Source: Aeromicrobium duanguangcaii (GTDB taxonomy: Bacteria; Actinomycetota; Actinomycetes; Propionibacteriales; Nocardioidaceae). From it: a stretch of 64,000 nt of DNA. Where the stretch lies: assembly GCF_024508295.1 (NCBI RefSeq), contig NZ_CP101990.1, positions 2,108,001-2,172,000 of the forward strand, in the 5' to 3' direction. How positions within the stretch are numbered: the first letter of the stretch is position 1; every line of letters starts with the position of its first letter. The notes below the pieces were generated by a model. The model searched no databases and had not been told where the DNA came from. It worked only from the letters and a program-made list of their open reading frames with translations. The translations under genes were made by a program, and so were the position numbers. Of the stretch, positions 57,956-64,000 are shown in pieces.

Positions 57956-60037
57956 TCAGTCGTCGCCGTTGCTGGCGCCGCCGGGCATCGTCTTGTTGAT
58001 CTCCATGAGGAACTCGACGTTGTTCTGCGTCTTCTTGAGCTTGCCCAGGATGAGCTCGAGGCCCTGCTGGCCGTCCAGGCCCGAGAGCAGGCGACGCAGC
58101 TTCCACACGATGGCCAGCTCGTCGCGGGCCATCAGCAGCTCCTCGCGGCGCGTGCTGGAGGCGTCGACGTCGATCGCCGGGAAGATGCGCTTGTCCGCGA
58201 ACTCGCGACGCAGACGCAGCTCCCAGTTACCGGTGCCCTTGAACTCCTCGAAGATGACCTCGTCCATGCGCGAGCCGGTCTCGATGAGCGCGGTGGCCAG
58301 GATGGTCAGCGAGCCGCCGTCCTCGATGTTGCGCGCCGCGCCGAAGAACTTCTTCGGCGGGTACAGCGCCGAGGAGTCGACGCCACCGGACATGATCCGG
58401 CCGGACGCCGGGGCGGCGAGGTTGTAGGCGCGACCCAGACGCGTGATGCCGTCCAGCAGCACGACGACGTCGTGGCCCAGCTCGACCAGGCGCTTCGCCC
58501 GCTCGATCGCCAACTCCGCCACGGTGGTGTGGTCGGACGCCGGGCGGTCGAAGGTCGAGGCGATGACCTCGCCCTTGACGGTGCGCTGGAAGTCGGTGAC
58601 CTCCTCGGGACGCTCGTCCACCAGGACGATCATCAGGTGGCACTCGGGGTTGTTCTCGGTGATCGCGTTGGCGATCTGCTGCATGACCATCGTCTTGCCG
58701 GCCTTGGGCGGCGAGACGATGAGGCCGCGCTGGCCCTTGCCGATCGGCGAGACGAGGTCGATGACCCGACCGGTCAGGCCGCCGGCCTGGCCCTCGAGGC
58801 GCAGACGCTCCGAGGGGTACAGCGGCGTCAGCTTCGAGAAGTCGACGCGGCGCTTCGCCTCGTCGGCGTCCGACCCGTTGACGGTCTCGACCTTGACCAT
58901 CGGGTTGAACTTCTCCTTGCGCTCACCCTCACGGGGCTGACGCACCTGACCGGTGATCGCGTCGCCGCGACGCAGGCCCAGCTTGCGCACGAGCGACATC
59001 GACACGTAGACGTCGTTCTCGCTCGGCAGGTAGCCGGTGGTGCGCACGAACGCGTAGTTGTCGTGGATGTCCAAGATGCCGGCCGCGGGGACGAGCACGT
59101 CGTCCTCGGTGAAGGTCGGCTCGACCTCGAGGCCGCGGGTACCGGTGGCGCCGCGGTTGCGTCCGCGGCGGTTGCGACGGCGACCGCCGTCCTCGCCCTG
59201 GCCGCCCTGGTTGCGGTCCTGGTGGCGGTCGCGATCCTGGTGGCGGTCGCGATCCTGCGTGCGCTCACGGTCCTGCGTGCGCTCACGATCCTGCGTGCGC
59301 TCACGATCCTGCGTGCGCTCACGATCCTGCGTGCGCTCGCGGTCCTGGTTCCGGTTCTGGTTGCCCTGGTTCCGGTTCTGCTGTCGACCCTCGCGGTCGC
59401 CGGCGTCGCGGTCGCGACGGTCGTTGTCACGACGGTCGCCCTGGCTCTTGTCGCCGTCACGACGGTCGTCGTTGTCACGACGGTCGCTCTGGCCCTTGTC
59501 GCTCTCACGACGGTCGCCCTGGGCCTTCTCGCCCTGGGTCTTGTCGCTCTGCGTCTTCTCAGCCTGGGCCTTGTCGCCCTGGGCCTTGTCGCCCTGGGTC
59601 TTGTCGCCGCGCTCGGCCTGACGCTCGGGGCGGTCCGCCTTCTCGGCGGTCGCGGGCTGCTCGGCGCGATCGCTCTCGCGCGGCTCGCTCTTCTCGATCT
59701 GGGGCTGGTCGGCCTGGTCGGCCTTGGGGGCCTTCTGGGCGCGCGTCGCCCGGCGGCGGGCCGGCTTGGTCTCGGCGGCGGGGACGTCGACGAGGGCGTC
59801 CTGGGTGGCGCGGGGCGCCTCGGCGGGCTTGGACTCGCCACGCGCGGTCTTGATGGCATCGATCAGCTGGCCCTTGCGCATCTTGGCAGCGCCTTCGATG
59901 CCCAGGCCTGCGGCGATCTCCTGGAGCTCGGCGATCACCTTTCCGCCAAGCGCACCCCCGGACTTGCGGGGGGCCTTCGCGGGGGCCTTGTCGGCGCCAT
60001 CCGCGGGAGTGGGATCGACCGTGGTTGATTCCGTCAC
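57956..60037 (-). CDS. rho: Transcription termination factor Rho with a long repetitive insertion
   Basis: 693 residues from a GTG at 60037 with AAAGGA six bases upstream. A Rho_N-like helical part comes first (residues ~29-66, LGGKVIAELQEIAAGLGIEGAAKMRKGQLIDAIK). It is followed by a disordered, highly charged segment of about 230 residues, first Lys/Gln/Asp-rich (DKTQGDKAQ) and then Asp/Arg-rich, with tandem QDRERT units. The core follows: RNA-binding cold-shock-like domain (ILDIHDNYAFVRTTGYLPSEND), P-loop GLIVSPPKAGKTMVMQ, EVTDFQR and the C-terminal hexamer part. Long insertions of this kind are known in actinobacterial Rho (Micrococcus, Mycobacterium) and help it to act on GC-rich RNA. The window shows a 126-bp tandem repeat inside it. 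Confidence 0.95.
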   Translation of the reverse strand: MTESTTVDPTPADGADKAPAKAPRKSGGALGGKVIAELQEIAAGLGIEGAAKMRKGQLIDAIKTARGESKPAEAPRATQDALVDVPAAETKPARRRATRAQKAPKADQADQPQIEKSEPRESDRAEQPATAEKADRPERQAERGDKTQGDKAQGDKAQAEKTQSDKTQGEKAQGDRRESDKGQSDRRDNDDRRDGDKSQGDRRDNDRRDRDAGDREGRQQNRNQGNQNRNQDRERTQDRERTQDRERTQDRERTQDRERTQDRDRHQDRDRHQDRNQGGQGEDGGRRRNRRGRNRGATGTRGLEVEPTFTEDDVLVPAAGILDIHDNYAFVRTTGYLPSENDVYVSMSLVRKLGLRRGDAITGQVRQPREGERKEKFNPMVKVETVNGSDADEAKRRVDFSKLTPLYPSERLRLEGQAGGLTGRVIDLVSPIGKGQRGLIVSPPKAGKTMVMQQIANAITENNPECHLMIVLVDERPEEVTDFQRTVKGEVIASTFDRPASDHTTVAELAIERAKRLVELGHDVVVLLDGITRLGRAYNLAAPASGRIMSGGVDSSALYPPKKFFGAARNIEDGGSLTILATALIETGSRMDEVIFEEFKGTGNWELRLRREFADKRIFPAIDVDASSTRREELLMARDELAIVWKLRRLLSGLDGQQGLELILGKLKKTQNNVEFLMEINKTMPGGASNGDD
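59215..59340. repeat. Seven-unit 18-bp tandem repeat inside rho
   Basis: Seven consecutive 18-base units (two of the type GATCCTGGTGGCGGTCGC, five of the type GATCCTGCGTGCGCTCAC) encode two QDRDRH and five QDRERT repeats. The near-identity of the units implies recent expansion and likely length variation between strains. Confidence 0.85.
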
Positions 60038-60177
60038 ACGTTGTCCTTTATCGGGAGGCCACGTCTCCTGGTTCCGGCGCCTGTCGGTTGGACCGACGTC
60101 GCGTTCAGGATCGCCCGTATCCGACGGGCTTGAAAGTGGCAGGGTGCCGGGGAGAGAAACTCGACTCCGACCTCTCA

Positions 60178-60183
60178 ACACTA
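60178..60183 (-). promoter_or_regulatory. Candidate -10 of rho
   Basis: TAGTGT on the minus strand, about 140 bases before the rho start, leaving a long leader of the kind used for Rho autoregulation. No clear -35 was found. Confidence 0.35.
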
Positions 60184-60190
60184 GCACGGC

Positions 60191-61069
60191 TCAAGGCACG
60201 AGGGCAGCACCCTGAGATGACACGCGAAGTTCGCGTTCCACCCATCCGTCAGGGGTCCGATCGCCCACCCCATGGGCGAACGCCAGCACCGTCGGACCGG
60301 CTCCGGAGACCACGGCCGGGACACCCTCGACCCGCAGTTGCCGCAGCAGCTTGTAGGACTCGGGCATGGCCTCGGCCCGGTAGGTCTGGTGGAGGCGGTC
60401 CTCCGTCGCGGAGATGAGCCGCTCGGGGGCGCCGGTCAGCGCGGCGACGAGCAGGGCGGCACGGCCGGCGTTGAACGAGGCGTCACCGTGCGGCACCTGG
60501 GCCGGCAACAGACCGCGCGCCACGGACGTGGCCACCGCCTCGGGCGGGACGAACACGGTGACGTCGGCGTCGACGTCGAGCCGCAGGGTCTCGGGCGCGG
60601 CGCCGTCGACCCACGAGATCGTGAATCCGCCGAACAGTGCCGGCGCGACGTTGTCGGGATGACCCTCGAGGTCGGTCGCGAGACCGAACAGGGTGCGGTC
60701 GTCGACGCGGTCCTCTCCCCCATCCACGAGCGCCCGCGCCAGCACGACACCGGCGACGATCGCGGCCGCCGACGAGCCCAGTCCGCGGCCGTGCGGGATC
60801 GTGTTGCGACAGGTCAGGTGCAGCCCGGACGGGTGCTCGGCCAGCAGGTCGAAGGCGGCCGCCATGGCCCGGTACAGCAGATGGGTCTCGTCGCGGGGCA
60901 CCTCATCGGCGCCCTCGCCCTCGATGTCGAACGTCAGACCGGATTCGGTGACCTCGGCGGTGACCTCGTCGTACCAGGTCAGCGCCATGCCCAAGGAGTC
61001 GAAGCCGGGCCCGAGGTTCGCACTCGTGGCCGGCACCCGGACGGTGACCGGCCCGTCGACGAACGTCAT
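60191..61069 (-). CDS. thrB: Homoserine kinase
   Basis: 292 residues, GHMP kinase fold. It phosphorylates homoserine for ThrC. ATP-binding motif [23 protein letters not shown]-terminal [20 protein letters not shown] and C-terminal [13 protein letters not shown]. The ATG at 61069 overlaps the thrC stop by four bases. Confidence 0.95.
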   Translation of the reverse strand: MTFVDGPVTVRVPATSANLGPGFDSLGMALTWYDEVTAEVTESGLTFDIEGEGADEVPRDETHLLYRAMAAAFDLLAEHPSGLHLTCRNTIPHGRGLGSSAAAIVAGVVLARALVDGGEDRVDDRTLFGLATDLEGHPDNVAPALFGGFTISWVDGAAPETLRLDVDADVTVFVPPEAVATSVARGLLPAQVPHGDASFNAGRAALLVAALTGAPERLISATEDRLHQTYRAEAMPESYKLLRQLRVEGVPAVVSGAGPTVLAFAHGVGDRTPDGWVERELRVSSQGAALVP

Positions 61070-62130
61070 GCGAGTCCGGCCGCTTCGGCGGCCGCGTGCA
61101 CGTCGGCGTCCACCACCGTGTCGACGACCGAGCCGATCTGCGAGAGCGGCGTGTCGATGTCCTTGAGCCCGTGCCCCGTCACCGTGATCGTGATCGTGAG
61201 GCCGGTCGGCACCTCGCCGGCGGCCACGGCGGCGAGCAGCCCGGCGACGCCGGCCGCGGAGGCGGGCTCGACGAAGATGCCCTCGTGGCGGCCGAGGTCG
61301 CGCTGGGCCTGCAGGATCTGCTCGTCGGTGACCGCGTCGATCCGGCCGCCGGACTCGTCGCGGGCGTTCTCGGCGAGCGTCCACGACGCGGGGTTGCCGA
61401 TCCGGATCGCCGTGGCGATGGTCTCGGGGTCGGGGACGACCTCACCGCGCACGAGCGGCGCGGCGCCGGCCGCCTGGAAGCCCCACATCTGCGGACGCGA
61501 GGAGGCATCGCCGGACTCGTGGTACTCGACGAAGCCCTTCCAGTACGCGCTGATGTTGCCGGCGTTGCCCACCGGCAGCACGTGCAGGTCGGGGGCGCGA
61601 CCCAGGACGTCGACGATCTCGAACGCCGCGGTCTTCTGACCCTCGAGTCGCATCGGGTTCACCGAATTGACGAGCGCGACCGGGTACTCCTTGGCCAGGC
61701 CCCGCGACATGTTCAGGCAGTCGTCGAAGTTGCCGCGGACCTGGATGATGTCGCCACCGTGCATGACCGCCTGCGCCATCTTGCCGGCGGCGATCTTGCC
61801 CTGGGGCACGAGCACGATGGGCGTCAGCCCTGCGCGGGCGGCGTAGGCCGTCATCGACGCGGAGGTGTTGCCGGTCGACGCACAGACGACGGCCTTGGCG
61901 CCCTCGGCCACGGCCGCGGAGATCGCCGTGGTCATGCCACGGTCCTTGAAGGAGCCGGTCGGGTTGTCACCCTCGACCTTGACGAACACGTCGCCGCGGA
62001 CGATGCCGGACAGCCACGCCGAGTGGATCAGCGGGGTGCCGCCCTCCCCCAGCGACACGACGGTCGCTCCCTGGTCGAGCGGGATGCGGTCCCGGTACTC
62101 CTGGATCACTCCACGCCACGGGCTGGCCAT
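61066..62130 (-). CDS. thrC: Threonine synthase
   Basis: 354 residues from the ATG at 62130 (AAGGAG seven bases upstream); the GTG just before it is too close. PLP-lysine in [16 protein letters not shown], phosphate-binding and partner loops [25 protein letters not shown] and a C-terminal [10 protein letters not shown]. It makes threonine from O-phosphohomoserine. It overlaps the hom stop by one base and thrB by four. Confidence 0.96.
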   Translation of the reverse strand: MASPWRGVIQEYRDRIPLDQGATVVSLGEGGTPLIHSAWLSGIVRGDVFVKVEGDNPTGSFKDRGMTTAISAAVAEGAKAVVCASTGNTSASMTAYAARAGLTPIVLVPQGKIAAGKMAQAVMHGGDIIQVRGNFDDCLNMSRGLAKEYPVALVNSVNPMRLEGQKTAAFEIVDVLGRAPDLHVLPVGNAGNISAYWKGFVEYHESGDASSRPQMWGFQAAGAAPLVRGEVVPDPETIATAIRIGNPASWTLAENARDESGGRIDAVTDEQILQAQRDLGRHEGIFVEPASAAGVAGLLAAVAAGEVPTGLTITITVTGHGLKDIDTPLSQIGSVVDTVVDADVHAAAEAAGLA

Positions 62131-63452
62131 CACGACACTCCTTCGACTCGCATGACCGACGAGACCCCGCGGACCATCTCCAGGTCGCGGATCTGCCCCA
62201 CAGTCGCCGCAAGCGCGGCGTCGTCGGCTTCGTGGGTGACGACGACGAGCTGGGCGTCGTCGCCGCGGCCCTCCTGGCGGACCGTCCTGATCGACACGTC
62301 GTGGACCGCGAACGCCTGGGCGACCGCGGACAGCACGCCCGGCCGGTCGTCGACGTCGATCGACACGTAGTAACGCGTGCGGGCCCGGCCGATGTCGAGG
62401 ACCTCGACCTGCGCGTGCGCGGTCTCGCCGGGGCCGTAGACGCCCTCCACGCGGTGCCGCGCGACCGTGACGACGTCGCCGAGGACGGCACTGGCCGTCG
62501 GCGCGCCACCGGCGCCCGGTCCGTAGAACATGAGCTGGCCGGCGGCCTCGCTCTCGACGAAGACGGCGTTGTAGGCGCCACGCACGCTGGCCAGCGGGTG
62601 GGTCTTGGGGATCATCGCCGGGTGGACGCGCGCCGAGACGGCCGTGCCCTCGGCGTTGATCTCGCAGATGGCCAGCAGCTTGACGACGCAGTCCATCTCC
62701 TCCGCGGAGCTGACGTCGGCCGCGGTGACCTCGGTGATGCCCTCGCGGTGGACGTCGGCGATCGTCACGCGGGTGTGGAAGGCCAGGCCCGCGAGGATGG
62801 CCGCCTTGGCGGCGGCGTCGAAGCCCTCGACGTCGGCCGTCGGGTCGGCCTCGGCGAACCCGAGACGCTGCGCCTCGTCAAGTGCCTCGTCGAAGCTGGC
62901 GCCCGTGGAGGTCATGGCGTCGAGGATGAAGTTCGTGGTGCCGTTCACGATGCCCAGGACGCGCTCGACCCGGTCGCCGGCGAGGGACTCGCGCAGCGGG
63001 CGGACGATCGGGATCGCCCCGGCGACGGCGGCCTCGTAGTAGAGGTCGCGCTCGGCCTTGAGGGCGGCCTCGTAGAGCCTGTCCCCGTCCTCGGCCAGCA
63101 GCGCCTTGTTCGCGGTGACGACGGACGCACCGCTCTCGAGCGCCGCGAGGATCAGCTCACGGGCCGGCTCGATGCCGCCGATGACCTCGATCACGACGTC
63201 GAGGTCGCCTCGGGTCACGAGGCCCATGGCGTCGGTCGTGAACAGGTCGGCGGGCAGATCCAGGTCGCGGGTGCGGTCGATCCGGCGGACGGCGATGCCG
63301 ACCAGCTCGACCGGAGCGCCGACACGTCGGCCGAGCTCCTCGGCGTCGCGCACCAGGAATCGGGCGACCTCGGTGCCGACGACACCGCAGCCGAGCATCG
63401 CGATGCGGATCGGGCGGGCTCCGTCGGGAGCCTCGAACGGGGGCATGGTCAC
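62130..63452 (-). CDS. hom: Homoserine dehydrogenase
   Basis: 440 residues from a leaderless GTG (TAGGCT six bases upstream); the ATG two codons later is an alternative. NAD(P)-binding [17 protein letters not shown], catalytic region [59 protein letters not shown], and a C-terminal ACT domain ([37 protein letters not shown]) that allows feedback control by threonine. It reduces aspartate semialdehyde to homoserine. It is the first gene of hom-thrC-thrB. Confidence 0.96.
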   Translation of the reverse strand: MTMPPFEAPDGARPIRIAMLGCGVVGTEVARFLVRDAEELGRRVGAPVELVGIAVRRIDRTRDLDLPADLFTTDAMGLVTRGDLDVVIEVIGGIEPARELILAALESGASVVTANKALLAEDGDRLYEAALKAERDLYYEAAVAGAIPIVRPLRESLAGDRVERVLGIVNGTTNFILDAMTSTGASFDEALDEAQRLGFAEADPTADVEGFDAAAKAAILAGLAFHTRVTIADVHREGITEVTAADVSSAEEMDCVVKLLAICEINAEGTAVSARVHPAMIPKTHPLASVRGAYNAVFVESEAAGQLMFYGPGAGGAPTASAVLGDVVTVARHRVEGVYGPGETAHAQVEVLDIGRARTRYYVSIDVDDRPGVLSAVAQAFAVHDVSIRTVRQEGRGDDAQLVVVTHEADDAALAATVGQIRDLEMVRGVSSVMRVEGVS

Positions 63453-63455
63453 CGG

Positions 63456-63463
63456 GTCAGCCT
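63456..63463 (-). promoter_or_regulatory. -10 element region of the leaderless hom operon
   Basis: TAGGCT on the minus strand lies six bases before the GTG of hom, without a ribosome binding site between. Confidence 0.45.
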
Positions 63464-63552
63464 ATCGGCGGGGTGGCGTCGCTCGCGGTCGCGTCCAGTA
63501 CACGGCGGCTCGGGCGGTGGCAGAATCGATTTCAGAGTTGGGGGGTGGGTCA

Positions 63553-64000
63553 CATGGTGGGTGTTCTCGAGTTCCTCGGCGACCAGCCCCTGATCCTGCT
63601 CGGACTGCTGATCGCACTGGGATCGGCGGCCGGACGCCTGGGGGTCGGCGGCGTCTCGCTGGGACCCGTGGCCGTCCTCTTCGTCGCCATCGCCCTCACG
63701 GCCCTGGGCACCACGTACGACGTGACGCTGGAGGTCCCCGAGCTGCTGGGCAGCATGGGCCTGGCCCTGTTCGCGTTCGCCACCGGCATCCTGGCCGGGC
63801 CCAGCTTCTTCACGACCCTGAGATCGGCGTGGCAGGTGGTCCTGGCCGTCGCGGGGATCCTCATCCTCGCGGCCGGCGCCGGAGCGGTCGTGGGCCGGGC
63901 GCTGGGACTGAACTCGGAGGCGATCGCCGGCGCCTTCGCGGGCGCCGTCAACAACACCCCGGCCCTGGCCGCCGCAGGCGGCACCCCGCAGGCGACGGTC
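63553..64000 (+). CDS. AspT/YidE/YbjL-type membrane transporter, N-terminal part (3' cut by window edge)
   Basis: 149 codons from the ATG at 63553 behind GGGGGG; the frame is open to the window edge. The visible part has four to five membrane helices (LILLGLLIALGSAAGRLGVGG, VAVLFVAIALTALG, GLALFAFATGILAGPSFFTTLR, VVLAVAGILILAAGAGAVVGRAL). It also has the pattern ILAGPSFFTTLRSA ... AGAFAGAVNNTPALAAAGG, which marks the duplicated membrane domain of the aspartate:alanine exchanger family. Full proteins are about 550 residues with two TrkA-C (RCK) domains in the middle, which would lie outside the window. The substrate is unknown. Confidence 0.75.

Noticed and set aside
59215..59340. Regular tandem repeat resembling a CRISPR or other array
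   Set aside because: There are no unique spacers, the units are contiguous 18-mers in the reading frame of rho, and they encode a repeated hexapeptide.
60038..60190. tRNA or small RNA gene in the rho leader
   Set aside because: No cloverleaf-like arms or conserved tRNA bases were found; the region reads as a plain leader with a candidate -10.

Overview
The window is a continuous, gene-dense stretch of a high-GC Gram-positive (actinobacterial) chromosome. Codons are strongly GC-biased at the third position, and GTG and TTG starts and leaderless genes are common. It carries actinobacterial marker genes: a WXG100/EccC type VII secretion locus, NucS mismatch repair, the imuA'-imuB-dnaE2 mutasome and DUF2550. 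The combination suggests the Nocardioidaceae (Aeromicrobium or Nocardioides-like), but that is an inference. I see no rRNA, tRNA, CRISPR array, insertion sequence or prophage, and no gene-free gap longer than about 300 bases.

Layout. 1-6.2 kb: end of a type VII secretion locus, with the C-terminus of EccC, two WXG100 genes encoding identical proteins around a lipoprotein gene and a PKD-domain gene, a large DUF6571-like protein and another lipoprotein. 6.2-11.6 kb: NAD biosynthesis operon nrtR-nadA-nadB-nadC-cysteine desulfurase behind a promoter with two tandem 21-bp boxes. 11.6-17.3 kb: damage-inducible mutasome imuA'-imuB-dnaE2 behind a perfect LexA box. 17.4-23.3 kb: a small secreted protein and an oligopeptide ABC transporter. 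23.5-32.2 kb: etfBA, enoyl-CoA hydratase, an acetyltransferase, a GNAT-Nudix fusion, YbbN, a PH-domain membrane protein with an unlisted 51-residue partner, meaB, thiolase and a PNPOx-like protein. 32.3-43.8 kb: methylmalonyl/ethylmalonyl-CoA epimerase, crotonyl-CoA carboxylase/reductase, a 3-hydroxybutyryl-CoA dehydrogenase with unusual domain order, NucS, a WapI-like immunity protein, ferritin, ethylmalonyl-CoA mutase and cobalamin adenosyltransferase. 43.8-53.7 kb: ATP synthase operon atpI-BEFHAGDC preceded by sua5 and a WecA-like gene and followed by DUF2550. 53.7-64 kb: a DMT transporter with a short coupled upstream ORF, prmC-prfA, rpmE, a glutathione peroxidase, rho with a long repetitive insertion, hom-thrC-thrB, and the start of an AspT/YidE-type transporter that runs off the edge.

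How the genes work together. Thiolase, 3-hydroxybutyryl-CoA dehydrogenase, enoyl-CoA hydratase, Ccr, epimerase, Ecm, MeaB and the cobalamin adenosyltransferase form most of an ethylmalonyl-CoA pathway, with EtfAB as a possible acceptor for its acyl-CoA dehydrogenase. Methylsuccinyl-CoA dehydrogenase, mesaconyl-CoA hydratase and the lyase are not in the window. Genome upkeep is represented twice, by the error-prone mutasome and by NucS. PrmC modifies the release factor encoded next to it.

The most notable sequence-level observations are the identical WXG100 pair with only synonymous differences, the tandem boxes of the NAD operon, the recurrent leaderless architecture (a TANNNT hexamer 6-8 nt before the start), the 17-codon upstream ORF of the DMT gene, operator-like palindromes upstream of ccr and etfB, an iron-box-like site at ferritin, and two short ORFs encoding a membrane peptide and a secreted peptide. 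No clearly new multi-gene system was found.
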